Origin: Thermococcus barossii
Lineage (GTDB): Archaea > Methanobacteriota_B > Thermococci > Thermococcales > Thermococcaceae
Reading direction: 5' to 3'
NCBI RefSeq assembly: GCF_002214465.1
Contig: NZ_CP015101.1
Span: 1,123,013-1,187,012, forward strand
DNA length: 64,000 nucleotides
Made by a program: the position numbers and the translations under genes. Shown here piece by piece: positions 16,561 to 25,438 of this stretch; position 1 is the stretch's first letter; every line of letters starts with the position of its first letter. The notes beneath the pieces were generated by a model. The model was given only the letters and a program-made list of their open reading frames with translations, was not told the DNA's origin and made no database searches.

Positions 16561-18003
16561 ATGTGTCTGATAGCGGGAGGAATCGGTGAGGGATTAAGGG
16601 AAAGGTTCGTGAGAATGATAATGGCCGGAAAGCACAGGGGAGAGGACTCCTTCGGTGTGTGGACCGAGCAGGGGGTGTTCAAATCCGACGATTTCTCGCG
16701 GGTTTCAGAGATTCCCGACGGAAGGATAGGCCTTCTACAATGCAGGCTGGCGATGACCGGCTCCAAATCGTTTACCCAGCCTTTCTACAATGACCTCGCC
16801 CTCGTCCACAACGGGGAGATATACAACCACGTCCATCTACGGGCATATCTGGAGGGAAAGGGCGTCTCCTTTGAGACGGACATCGACAGCGAGGTAATCC
16901 TTCGGCTGATTGAGAGCCTTCTGGGGAAGGGACTGAGCGTGGAGGAAGTCGTGAGAAGGGCCATGAATATGCTCGAAGGGGACTACGCGGTGGCCTTCAG
17001 CGATGGGGAGAGAATTTACCTCTTCCGTGACCCAGTTGGAGTGAGGCCCCTCTACTATTCTCCGGGAGGTTTCTTTGCGTCCGAGAGAAAGGTCCTCTGG
17101 GCGATAGGGGAGAACGCTATTCCAGTGGAGCCGGGAGAGCTCGTCTCAATCTCCCGGTGGGGAGTAGAGAGAAGGAGGATTTTCAGTCTTACGGAGCTTG
17201 GGGGGACAACCCTAAGGCCAGATGCTGGAGAGCGTGCGCTTTTGAACATCTTGAGGCACGCTGTGAGGGTTCGAACCGGAAAGAGAACCGGAGTCCTGTT
17301 CTCGGGGGGACTGGACAGCTCGCTGGTGGCACTCCTGGCATCCCGCCACTCCGATGTCGTCCTGTACACCGCCGGTGCCGAGGGCAGTCCAGACCTTGAG
17401 TGGGCGAGAAAAGCCAGCGAACTCCTTGGGCTTCCCCTCAGGGAGTACGTTTTTGACATGGATGACGTCCGGGAGGCAGTTCCCAGGGTGGTTTTCGCCA
17501 TAGAGGAACCGAACGCCATGAACCTCGCCATAGGCATACCCATTTACTTCGCCACAAAGCTGGCCGGAAGTGATGGATGCAGGCTTCTCCTCACGGGTCA
17601 GGGTGCGGACGAGCTGTTCGGCGGTTACGCCAAGTACCTGAGAGACCCTGCATTGATGGAGAGAGACCTAATCGAGATGGGCGAGAGGAACCTGGCCAGG
17701 GACGACAAGATAGCCATGCTCAACTCGGTTGAGGGGCGCGTGCCGTTCCTTGATCTGGCGGTCGTATCCATCGCTATGAGAACTCCCGTAACAGCAAAGA
17801 TTGAGAACGGCGTCAGAAAGGCCATTCTCAGGAAAGTGGCCCTCAAACTCGGCCTGCCAAGGGAGATAGCCGAGCGCGAGAAGAAGGCAGCCCAGTACGG
17901 AAGCCACGCCCAGAAACTGCTCGAAAAGCTGGCTAAGAGTGAAGGCCTGACCCTGAACGGCTACGCTCAAAAAGCTTTTAGAGAGGTTTTTAAACGTGAG
18001 TAA
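16561..18003 (+). CDS. Asparagine synthetase (glutamine-hydrolysing)-like
   Basis: Class II glutamine amidotransferase fused to an ATP-pyrophosphatase synthetase domain, 480 aa. The start is fixed by MCLIAGG: Cys2 is the amidotransferase nucleophile and GGTGGGAGC precedes the ATG; an upstream in-frame ATG at 16492 would bury this Cys. Synthetase motif LFSGGLDSS (~residue 265) and TGQGADELFGGY are intact. Shorter than E. coli AsnB (~550 aa), as in other archaeal forms. The acceptor could be aspartate or another carboxylate. Confidence 0.88.
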   Translation: MCLIAGGIGEGLRERFVRMIMAGKHRGEDSFGVWTEQGVFKSDDFSRVSEIPDGRIGLLQCRLAMTGSKSFTQPFYNDLALVHNGEIYNHVHLRAYLEGKGVSFETDIDSEVILRLIESLLGKGLSVEEVVRRAMNMLEGDYAVAFSDGERIYLFRDPVGVRPLYYSPGGFFASERKVLWAIGENAIPVEPGELVSISRWGVERRRIFSLTELGGTTLRPDAGERALLNILRHAVRVRTGKRTGVLFSGGLDSSLVALLASRHSDVVLYTAGAEGSPDLEWARKASELLGLPLREYVFDMDDVREAVPRVVFAIEEPNAMNLAIGIPIYFATKLAGSDGCRLLLTGQGADELFGGYAKYLRDPALMERDLIEMGERNLARDDKIAMLNSVEGRVPFLDLAVVSIAMRTPVTAKIENGVRKAILRKVALKLGLPREIAEREKKAAQYGSHAQKLLEKLAKSEGLTLNGYAQKAFREVFKRE

Positions 18004-18097
18004 ACGTTTTTGAACGTCCGTTAATCCTGCGGCGTCTGGTGGGAGGTTTTCCTCCCCCTGTTCCCGTTGGCTCCGAACGGGGGCAAACGATTGCGTG

Positions 18098-18121
18098 AAA
18101 AAGGCTTAAATAAGCCTTTTT
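18098..18121. promoter_or_regulatory. 24-nt inverted repeat containing a TATA box
   Basis: AAAAAGGCTTA-AA-TAAGCCTTTTT is an 11-nt perfect inverted repeat with a 2-nt centre. Its middle (GCTTAAATA) resembles a TATA box about 25 nt ahead of a plausible start site for the gene at 18147. It could be promoter, operator, or the terminator of the upstream gene; the position close before the next gene favours the first two. Confidence 0.5.
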
Positions 18122-18146
18122 CCAAGGTAAAAGCAGGTGAGAAGAC

Positions 18147-19352
18147 GTGATAGGTAAAAAGGGCCTTGTAATCCTCATGAGTCTTATCTTCATCCTGGGT
18201 GCCGTGCCCCTTCCCCGTGCATTCGCTGAAAACACCAGGCTGGTCATCCTGGTCAGCGACAACGAGGCGGATTGGGCGATAGCCCAGAACGTGGCCGACC
18301 TCCTCGGGGTGCATCTCATAGTCAGCCCGTGGGGGACGTACGACCCCGCTGTGAGCGCCGAGATACTAAGTGTTGAGCCGGAAAGGGTGATAATCATAGG
18401 CGGGCCGGTGGCAATACCGGAGGAGTACACAAAGGATTTTGACGAGTTTGGAATCCCCTACGAGCGCTGGTACGGCGAAACCCGATACGAGACGAACCTC
18501 GTGGTGATCCAGGCACTTGGGGAGGAGTTCCCTGAGGCCTTCGACGAAATAGGAACCATCGTCATAGCCAACGGGCGCGATGCGCTGGCCATTGAAGGCT
18601 ACCTTGAGGCCATGAAGTTGAGACCGTATGAGTTCAAGGGAAAACCGATTCTCATACTGACCGACGAGGGGAGGGAAAACGTTACGATAGCCGCCCTGGA
18701 GCGTTTCGTGCGCATATCCGAGGTTAAGTACGCGGCGACGTATTCCGGAAGGGAAAAGCCGATGTTCCCGCTGAATCGTGAGGAGATTGATGCCTGGATG
18801 AGGAACCACTTCGCTTCCTACACAGAGGATACTCTCGCCCGATCCCCCACTGAAGGGGATGTTCATTCCCTGCTCATCAACGTCCAGAACAAGACAGAGC
18901 GCGCAGAGGAGCTGCTCGACGGTCTCAGGGTGCCCGATGCCCGGAGAAAGCTGGAGGAAGCGAAGAATGCCCTCAACCTAGCATGGAGCGCGTACAACTC
19001 AGGCGATTATTCCAGAGCCTACCAGCTGGCCATGGTCGCAAGCTTCAACGCGGATTTCGTAATATCCCGGGCCTATCGTGAGATGAGAACCGTCTATCAG
19101 GGTCTGCCGAACATGCAGCTCCAGAGGGAAATTCAGCAGTTCGAGATTATGGCCAAGGTCCTCAAGAGGAAGGGCTACGACGTAAGTGAGCTGGAATCCC
19201 TGATCAGCCAGGCAAAAGAGGCCCTCAAGGATGGCAAATACTCCCTTCTCCTCAACGAGCTGATTCCGGAGATAAAGGAGACCATCGCCAAGCTGACGAC
19301 CAAGAGGCCCTCACCCGGAATACCTGGCGGAAAGAACCACAAAAGACCATAA
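18147..19352 (+). CDS. Secreted protein with CWB2-like N-terminal region, 401 aa
   Basis: Signal peptide at residues 1-28 (KKGLVILMSLIFILGAVPLPRAFA, cleavage near AFA-EN). The next ~200 residues resemble cell-wall-binding repeat 2 units: ERVIIIGGPVAIPEEY, then YGETRYETNLVV (the (G)xxRYET motif), and IVIANGRDALA. The C-terminal half is helical with Ala/Leu/Glu-rich segments, possibly helical-hairpin repeats. Role likely at the cell surface; archaeal CWB2-like proteins are poorly characterised. GTG start after AGGTGAG. Followed 38 nt later by a glycosyltransferase. Confidence 0.72.
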   Translation: MIGKKGLVILMSLIFILGAVPLPRAFAENTRLVILVSDNEADWAIAQNVADLLGVHLIVSPWGTYDPAVSAEILSVEPERVIIIGGPVAIPEEYTKDFDEFGIPYERWYGETRYETNLVVIQALGEEFPEAFDEIGTIVIANGRDALAIEGYLEAMKLRPYEFKGKPILILTDEGRENVTIAALERFVRISEVKYAATYSGREKPMFPLNREEIDAWMRNHFASYTEDTLARSPTEGDVHSLLINVQNKTERAEELLDGLRVPDARRKLEEAKNALNLAWSAYNSGDYSRAYQLAMVASFNADFVISRAYREMRTVYQGLPNMQLQREIQQFEIMAKVLKRKGYDVSELESLISQAKEALKDGKYSLLLNELIPEIKETIAKLTTKRPSPGIPGGKNHKRP

Positions 19353-19390
19353 GCCTTTTTAACGTCCCTTCTCCATTTTCTCCGGTCAAA

Positions 19391-20419
19391 ATGCGGATTC
19401 TGATGGTAGGACACTACCCACCCCACGGAGGAGGGGTTGCCAATCACCTGGACAGTCTTGTGGGGGAGCTTAGAAAGCGTCATGAGGTTCACGTTCTCAC
19501 GTACGGGCCCATAGAGCCCAGAACATTTGAAGCGGGGTTGGTGCACCAGGTCACTGTCCCCCCGGTGTACGGAATCAGGGGGACAACGTTTGCCCTGCTG
19601 GGGGCGAGGAAAATACGCAGGTTGCACGAAGAATTTGATTTTGATTTGGTTCACGCCCATTTCATTGGAACAACCAGTTATGCCGCCGTTCTCGCAAAAG
19701 GAAGAATAGGACTGCCCCTAGTAGTTACCGCACATGGCAGCGACCTGGAGCACACGGCGAAGCTGACCCTGGGCAGGTTTTATGTCAAGAGAACCCTCGC
19801 TGAGGCCGATGCGATTATAGCCGTCAGTCACTGGCTCGCGGTGAAGGCCTCATCTCTCGGCGCGGAAAGGGTCAGAGTAGTGCCCAACGGTGTTAGGTCC
19901 CTCCCCTCATCCGGGGGACAGCGGGAGTACATAACATTCATCGGCGCTCTCAGGGACTACAAAAGCCCGGAGACCTTCATAGAGCTGGCCCGTGAATTTC
20001 CGGATGAAAAGTTCTTGGTTGTTGGCGATGGTCCGCTCCGGAAAAAACTCCAGGCAACCGCACCCTCCAACGTTAAGTTCACCGGCTACCGCCACGACGT
20101 TGATAGAGTGCTGTCACGGAGCAAGCTGCTGGTTCTGCCGTCCCTGAGGGAGGGCTTTGGGCTGGTTGTGCTTGAGGCCAACAGCCTAGGCGTTCCCGCC
20201 GTGGGGAGGCGTGTGAGTGCGATTCCCGAGCTCATACGCGAAGGGAAGAACGGACTGACCTTCCAGAGCTTTGATGAGCTGGTAGAGGCCGTCAAGGTGC
20301 TTCTGAAACCAAAGTTCAACGCCAAAGCTGGGGCCATTGGAAGGAGGATAGCGGGTTTGTACACGTGGAGCGCGGTTGCCCGGGAGGTCGAGAGGGTCTA
20401 CGAAGAGGTTGTTGGATAA
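19391..20419 (+). CDS. GT4-family glycosyltransferase
   Basis: Retaining GT-B glycosyltransferase, 342 aa. Starts MRILMVGHYPPHGGGVANHL (Gly-rich donor-domain loop), has VHAHF, VTAHGSDLE, VVPNGV, ITFIGALRDYKSPE, VVGDGPLRKKL, and the EGFGLVVLEANSLGVPAV motif with the catalytic Glu of the EX7E pair. No TM segment; acts at the inner membrane face or cytoplasm. Sugar and acceptor unknown; proximity to the CWB2-like surface protein hints at envelope glycans. Confidence 0.9.
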   Translation: MRILMVGHYPPHGGGVANHLDSLVGELRKRHEVHVLTYGPIEPRTFEAGLVHQVTVPPVYGIRGTTFALLGARKIRRLHEEFDFDLVHAHFIGTTSYAAVLAKGRIGLPLVVTAHGSDLEHTAKLTLGRFYVKRTLAEADAIIAVSHWLAVKASSLGAERVRVVPNGVRSLPSSGGQREYITFIGALRDYKSPETFIELAREFPDEKFLVVGDGPLRKKLQATAPSNVKFTGYRHDVDRVLSRSKLLVLPSLREGFGLVVLEANSLGVPAVGRRVSAIPELIREGKNGLTFQSFDELVEAVKVLLKPKFNAKAGAIGRRIAGLYTWSAVAREVERVYEEVVG

Positions 20420-20460
20420 CGTTTTTAACGGCCTCCTCTCGGTGAATCTTTGGTGAGAGA

Positions 20461-21480
20461 ATGACGGTAGTAATCAACATGAGAGATGGGCTGGACGAGA
20501 GGAGGATAAGGATAGCCGCGAGGTTCATACTGGAGGGAAAACTCGTCGCGTTCCCCACGGAGACTGTTTACGGCCTTGGGGCGGACGCTCTCAACGAGAA
20601 GGCCGTGAAGAGGATATTCGAGGCAAAAGGAAGACCTGCCGACAATCCGCTCATAGTTCACATAGCCGATTTCCGCGACCTGAAAAAGCTGGCAAGAGAT
20701 ATCCCGGAGGAGGCAAAGCTCCTCGCCGAGCGCTTCTGGCCGGGCCCCCTGACGATGGTTCTGCCGAAGAGGGAGGAAGTTCCATTGGTTACCACCGGCG
20801 GCCTCGACACAGTTGCCGTTAGAATGCCCGCCCACCCAATAGCGCTCGCCCTGATACGCGCCAGCACTCCGATTGCGGCTCCTTCGGCCAACATAAGCGG
20901 GAAGCCCAGTCCAACACTGGCGGAGCACGTGATAGACGACTTCTACGGAAAAATCGAGGCCATAATAGACGGGGGCGAGACGAGGATAGGAGTAGAATCG
21001 ACGGTGATAGACCTGAGCTCCGAAAAGCCCACCCTCCTGAGGCCCGGCGGTCTGCCCCTGGAGAAAATCGAGGAGGTCATAGGTGAGGTCGAGATACACC
21101 CCGCGGTGAGGGGAAAGCTCGTCGATGTCGCCCGTTCGCCGGGCATGAAGTACAAGCACTACTCGCCCAGTGCGCAGGTGATAGTGGTCGAGGGAAGGCG
21201 TGAGAACGTGAGGATGAAAATAGCCGAGCTCGTTGAGGAGTACCGCTCCAAGGGGCTCCGCGTTGGGGTCATGGCAACGGAGGAGTATGATGCGGACGAG
21301 TTCTTCCACCTGGGGGGGAGTGAGGAAGAAGTCGCGAGAAACCTCTTCAGAGCCCTTCGCGAGCTCGATAAGAGGGGCGTTGATGTCATAATCGCAGAGG
21401 GCATCGAGGAGAGGGGCCTTGGATTCGCCGTTATGAACCGTCTGAGAAAGGCAGCGGGGTACAGGATAGTCTGGGCATAG
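20461..21480 (+). CDS. sua5: Threonylcarbamoyl-AMP synthase (Sua5)
   Basis: Makes threonylcarbamoyl-AMP for t6A37 tRNA modification. 339 aa: YrdC domain with GKLVAFPTETVYGLGADA in the first 45 residues, KGRPADNPL, LRPGGLPL, then the interdomain PGMKYKHYSP linker and a C-terminal Sua5 Rossmann-like domain (RVGVMATEEY). The long two-domain form is the Sua5 rather than TsaC type. ATG follows GGTGAGA. Confidence 0.96.
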   Translation: MTVVINMRDGLDERRIRIAARFILEGKLVAFPTETVYGLGADALNEKAVKRIFEAKGRPADNPLIVHIADFRDLKKLARDIPEEAKLLAERFWPGPLTMVLPKREEVPLVTTGGLDTVAVRMPAHPIALALIRASTPIAAPSANISGKPSPTLAEHVIDDFYGKIEAIIDGGETRIGVESTVIDLSSEKPTLLRPGGLPLEKIEEVIGEVEIHPAVRGKLVDVARSPGMKYKHYSPSAQVIVVEGRRENVRMKIAELVEEYRSKGLRVGVMATEEYDADEFFHLGGSEEEVARNLFRALRELDKRGVDVIIAEGIEERGLGFAVMNRLRKAAGYRIVWA

Positions 21481-21553
21481 ACAACGCTTAAATATCTGGA
21501 GCCCTTAAATTTAGCCAGCAAGCCCTGGACTTGAATCATGTGGGGTGAGAAAT

Positions 21554-22732
21554 TTGCCAGCGAACATTGGACTAGAGGGGCCAGAAGAGCTAGAACAGCT
21601 CGCCTTTAAGAGGCTCAATGAGGGAAGAATCAAGGACGGGCTAAAATTGGTTCTTCGCGCCGCGAAAGGTTATGAAGAGGAAGGTAAAACCGAGGACGCG
21701 GCTAGGCTTTACAAGTACCTGGGATACGTCCTTCTCAAAAAGACGAAGGCCATTGAGAAGGCCCGCCCCTCCCTCCTGAAGAGCGCCTATCTGTATATCG
21801 ACCTCATAGAGGAGGAAATCTCCCGGGCCGAAGTTGACCTGGACATTCTTGATGAGTACTGCTCGAACGTCCTTGAGATTTTCATGACGCTTAACGATGA
21901 GAAGAACCTGATGAAGTACGCCGAGGAGTTCGCGGCCATCTACGAGGATCTGGGCAACTCCTACCAGGACAACGATGATATACCGATGGCCATAAGAGCA
22001 TACGAAGCGGCTTATCGCTACTACAGAACCATAAACGACGTTGAGTCATACAGAAGGCTTGCCGAGACACTGATAACCCTCTACGGCCAAATCGCCGAGA
22101 GCAGGCTGGAGAAAGGTGACGCCAGAGGTGCAGCGGAAGCATTCTACCGCCTGGCAGGCTTCATCAGGGCAATATTCGGATACGACATACACTTCATAGA
22201 GATGATGGACACCGCCGCCAAGAACTTCGAGAAGGCGAGCAAGATAGCCTACTCCCATGGAGACCTTGATAGGACGACCAGCTGCCTCGTGAAGGCCCAG
22301 TACGCGTATCTGCTCGCAAAGAACTTCAGCAGGGCAAAGCTTATCGGGCTCAACACCGCGAGGATGCTCTATCAGATAGTGAGCTCCTACAGGGGTAAAG
22401 GCGACGATGAGATGGCAGCCGAAAAGCTCACCGAGCTAACGGAAGCCCTCATAGGCATGGGCAAGCTCAACGAAGCCATGGAGGCATACAAGAGTGTCCT
22501 GGAAACCAAGAGCGACCTGAGGTTCCGCGTCAGAGTCCGCATAGCCGCTCTCAAACACTTCGCGGCATCCACAGGGTCTGAAGAAGTTCTGGCGGATATA
22601 GAGACCGTTGAGTACTACTTCAACAAGAAGGCCTACCTGCGGGCTCTGGAACTTGCGGAGAACGCTATGATGAGAGAAGGCCTCAAAGATGCCGCAAACA
22701 GAATCCACGAGGCAGAGGGTATATATCATTAA
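21554..22732 (+). CDS. TPR-like helical-repeat protein, 392 aa
   Basis: All-helical protein with tetratricopeptide-like pairs, for example GLKLVLRAAKGYEEEGKTEDAARLYKYLG, PMAIRAYEAAYRYYRTI, ARGAAEAFYRLAGFI and LNEAMEAYKSVLE (pieces). Probably a scaffold or adaptor; no enzymatic motif. Start decision: GGGGTGA is 5 nt before TTG 21554, whereas GTG 21545 lies within it, so TTG is preferred. Stands alone; a related unknown gene follows on the opposite strand. Confidence 0.72.
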   Translation: MPANIGLEGPEELEQLAFKRLNEGRIKDGLKLVLRAAKGYEEEGKTEDAARLYKYLGYVLLKKTKAIEKARPSLLKSAYLYIDLIEEEISRAEVDLDILDEYCSNVLEIFMTLNDEKNLMKYAEEFAAIYEDLGNSYQDNDDIPMAIRAYEAAYRYYRTINDVESYRRLAETLITLYGQIAESRLEKGDARGAAEAFYRLAGFIRAIFGYDIHFIEMMDTAAKNFEKASKIAYSHGDLDRTTSCLVKAQYAYLLAKNFSRAKLIGLNTARMLYQIVSSYRGKGDDEMAAEKLTELTEALIGMGKLNEAMEAYKSVLETKSDLRFRVRVRIAALKHFAASTGSEEVLADIETVEYYFNKKAYLRALELAENAMMREGLKDAANRIHEAEGIYH

Positions 22733-22750
22733 GGGAAGAAGGGAAAGAAA

Positions 22751-23179
22751 TCACTGAGGCTGGGGCTTGACTTCAACCCTGGGAAGCGGTATGTGGTAGG
22801 GCAGGCGCATCTCCTTGGCCATTAACATGAGAATGGGAGAAACCTCCTTGGTTATGAAGTTGACGACCTCGGCGAAGGTTAGGGAGTCTATCTTTTTCTC
22901 ATCTTCCCAGAGGTTCAGTATCTCGTCCATTTTATCCTTCTGGGGCGGGAGGTAGAGTATCGCGCCCTCAATCGCACCCTGGGCTATTCTGGGGTTGTAA
23001 TCAATCTCGTATCTGAAAAGTATCTCTACCCCGTTCATCTTTCCGGTTGGAGTGCGTATCTCCCCGAGGCGCATCTCCTTGACCTTGGGGGAGAGCCTGA
23101 CCTCTATCTGGCCCTGGGGCACCGCTAGGGTAACCTTCTCAAGCTCTATCTTGGTTATGTTGAACCCAAGCACTGGCAT
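22751..23179 (-). CDS. Conserved hypothetical protein, 142 aa
   Basis: No family recognised. N-terminal half predicted beta-rich (VLGFNITKIELEKVTL, IEVRLSPKVKEMRLGEI, EILFRYEIDYNP), C-terminal half helical. The pattern of an extended beta-sheet followed by helices suggests a compact single domain. No signal peptide or TM segment. ATG 23179 lies 5 nt after GGTGGTGA, which contains the alternative GTG at 23191. Confidence 0.72.
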   Translation of the reverse strand: MPVLGFNITKIELEKVTLAVPQGQIEVRLSPKVKEMRLGEIRTPTGKMNGVEILFRYEIDYNPRIAQGAIEGAILYLPPQKDKMDEILNLWEDEKKIDSLTFAEVVNFITKEVSPILMLMAKEMRLPYHIPLPRVEVKPQPQ

Positions 23180-23260
23180 CTCTTTCACCACCCAAAACTG
23201 GTTCCGGCTATATAAAACGCTATCGGTAGGGCTTTAAACGTTCCGGTCGAGCTTAGCTCG

Positions 23261-23965
23261 ATGCCGAGGGAAAAGGTTGTTCGCGTCTGGGATGAAAGGG
23301 AGGTCGTGTACACCCCCAAAAGATGGCGCTATCTCTGGGAAAAGAGGGAGAAGGCACTTTCGATCATGGAAAGGCTTGAAAGCTTTGATCCCCAAATCTA
23401 CGGCAGCGTGGCAAGGGGAGACGTAAGAAAGGACAGCGACGTGGACATCTTCATACCCTACAGGGTTCCGAGCTACCTAGTTGAGCTGGCCCTTGAGGGC
23501 CTCGTGGGCAGGCGGAAGATAGTCATGGCGACGCCCTGGCACCTGATAAAGGGGGTCATAGAGATAGACGATGAAACTACTGTAACGTTTCCCCTGGTTG
23601 AGCCAACTGACAGGGAGCTGGAGTTTTACAAATGGGGAGGAATGATAGATTTATGGGGCTTGAAGACGGGGCAGCGCGTTCCAGGCGTAAACAAGAAGCT
23701 TATTCTAATAATCCCAACAGAAAGGGGGCACATCGAGAGGGAAGTTGTCGGACGTGAGAGTGAAGTTGCCAGAACCCTCGGCGTGAGCGTGGACATCGTC
23801 ACCGAGCGCGTCCACGTTTTAACGAGGAGGGACGCGATTGGGAGGACTGGCATCTACCTGAACGAAGAGATTCCAGACTGGATGACCTTCGAGGAAGCGC
23901 TGAAGGTGATAGCCGACCGGGACCCCAAGGTGAGGAGAAAGGTGAGGGAAGCAGGGGGGATATGA
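23261..23965 (+). CDS. Predicted nucleotidyltransferase, 234 aa
   Basis: Archaeal stand-alone nucleotidyltransferase-superfamily protein. Motif GSVARGDVRKDSDVDIFI (GSx10DxD, ~residues 48-65) is complete. The remainder does not match CCA-adding enzyme or poly(A) polymerase length; it has a helical C-terminus (WMTFEEALKVIADRDPKVRRKVREAG, quoted in part). No HEPN neighbour, so it is distinct from the MNT gene at 2874. Substrate unknown. Confidence 0.82.
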   Translation: MPREKVVRVWDEREVVYTPKRWRYLWEKREKALSIMERLESFDPQIYGSVARGDVRKDSDVDIFIPYRVPSYLVELALEGLVGRRKIVMATPWHLIKGVIEIDDETTVTFPLVEPTDRELEFYKWGGMIDLWGLKTGQRVPGVNKKLILIIPTERGHIEREVVGRESEVARTLGVSVDIVTERVHVLTRRDAIGRTGIYLNEEIPDWMTFEEALKVIADRDPKVRRKVREAGGI

Positions 23966-23996
23966 GAAGACTGCATACAGAACAAAAGAAAGGGTA

Positions 23997-25364
23997 TCAG
24001 CCCTCGCAACAGCGCTCCTTCATGTTCGCTGGCAGAATCTCCTTGAAGCCGGTGTACTTCCAGATGGCCTTCGGAAGCTTGACGACTCCTTCCTCTGTCT
24101 GGAAGTTTTCAAGGATTGCAACGATTGCCCTTGAGGTGGCTATGGCCGTCGAGTTGAGCGTGTGGACGAACTTGGGCTTCTCATGGGTCTTGTCGCGGTA
24201 GCGGATGTTCAAGCGCCTCGCCTGCCACTCGGTGCAGTTGCTCGCGCTTACAACTTCCCTGAACTTGCCCTGACCGGCCATCCAGGCCTCGATGTCGTAC
24301 TTTTTAGCCGCCACATAGCCGAGGTCGCCGGTGCAGATGTTTACGACCCTGTAGGGAATCTCAAGCTCCTGGAAAATCTCCTCGGCGTTTGCTATAATTT
24401 TCTCGTGCCACTCCCAGCTCTCCTCGGGCCTCGAATAGACGAACTGCTCGACCTTGTGGAACTGGTGCACTCTAAAGATTCCCTTGGTGTCCTTCCCGGC
24501 CGTTCCCGCCTCCTTCCTGAAGCATGGACTTACGCCGACGTAGAGGAGGGGCAAATCCTTCCCCTCGATTATTTCGTTGGCGTGGAGTCCCGCCAGCGGG
24601 TGCTCGGCCGTCGGGATGAGGTAGAGGTCTTCACCTTCCACCTTGTATATGACGTCCTCGAAGTCGCCGAAGCTCGTGACTCCCTCCTCCACAAACCTGC
24701 GCACCATGTAGGGCGGTATGACAGGGACGAAACCCTTCTCGATGAGCTTGTCGAGGGCGAAGCGTAGGAGTGCCAAATCAAGTATGACGAGCTCGTTCAT
24801 GAGGTAGTAGAACCTCGAACCGCTGACCTTGGCGGCCCTCTCAAGGTCCGCCCCCCTCAAAAGCTCAAGCATGTCCACGTGGAGCCTCGGCCTCCAGTCG
24901 AGAACCTCGTAGTCCATCTTGCCAAGGCTCTGCTCCTTGAACGTCTCCAGGAAACCTTCCCAAACTCTCGCCTTGCCCCAGAACCTTATAGGAACGTTCT
25001 CGCTGTCGTCCTTACCGATGGGAACGCTCTCGTGGGTGATGTTCGGGAGGCGCCAGAGGTAGTAGTCGATTTTCTTCCTCAGCTCCTCGACTTCCTTCTC
25101 AAGCTCCTCTATCTGCTTCACTATCTCGTTGCTCCTCGCGAGGAGGTCATCTATCGGCTCTCCGGCCTTCTTGCGCTTGCCTATCTGCACCGCCAGCTGG
25201 TTGCGCTCCTTTCTGAGGGCGTTTATCTTCCTCAGGTTCTCACGCCACTTCCTGTCAAGCTCAAGGATTTCGTCTATCCACTTGAGCTTCTCTATCTCCC
25301 CGCGCTTTATGAGATCGCCCTTGACCAAGTCGGGATTTTCACGGATGAGCTTTATGTCCAGCAT
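23997..25364 (-). CDS. serS: Seryl-tRNA synthetase
   Basis: Class II aminoacyl-tRNA synthetase of the common (bacterial-type) form, 455 aa. N-terminal antiparallel coiled-coil arm (residues ~30-100, Glu/Lys/Arg-rich) that contacts the tRNA long variable arm; motif 2 CFRKEAGTAGKDTKGIFRVHQF; serine-pocket region SASNCTEWQARR; motif 3 NSTAIATSRAIVAILE. ATG follows AGGTGAAAGG. Not the rare methanogen type. Confidence 0.97.
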   Translation of the reverse strand: MLDIKLIRENPDLVKGDLIKRGEIEKLKWIDEILELDRKWRENLRKINALRKERNQLAVQIGKRKKAGEPIDDLLARSNEIVKQIEELEKEVEELRKKIDYYLWRLPNITHESVPIGKDDSENVPIRFWGKARVWEGFLETFKEQSLGKMDYEVLDWRPRLHVDMLELLRGADLERAAKVSGSRFYYLMNELVILDLALLRFALDKLIEKGFVPVIPPYMVRRFVEEGVTSFGDFEDVIYKVEGEDLYLIPTAEHPLAGLHANEIIEGKDLPLLYVGVSPCFRKEAGTAGKDTKGIFRVHQFHKVEQFVYSRPEESWEWHEKIIANAEEIFQELEIPYRVVNICTGDLGYVAAKKYDIEAWMAGQGKFREVVSASNCTEWQARRLNIRYRDKTHEKPKFVHTLNSTAIATSRAIVAILENFQTEEGVVKLPKAIWKYTGFKEILPANMKERCCEG

Positions 25365-25438
25365 AACCTTTCACCTGGGAAGAGAAGGTGAAGGAGTTTA
25401 AAAAAGGTTTTGATGGGGGATTTGGAAAAACGACGGTC

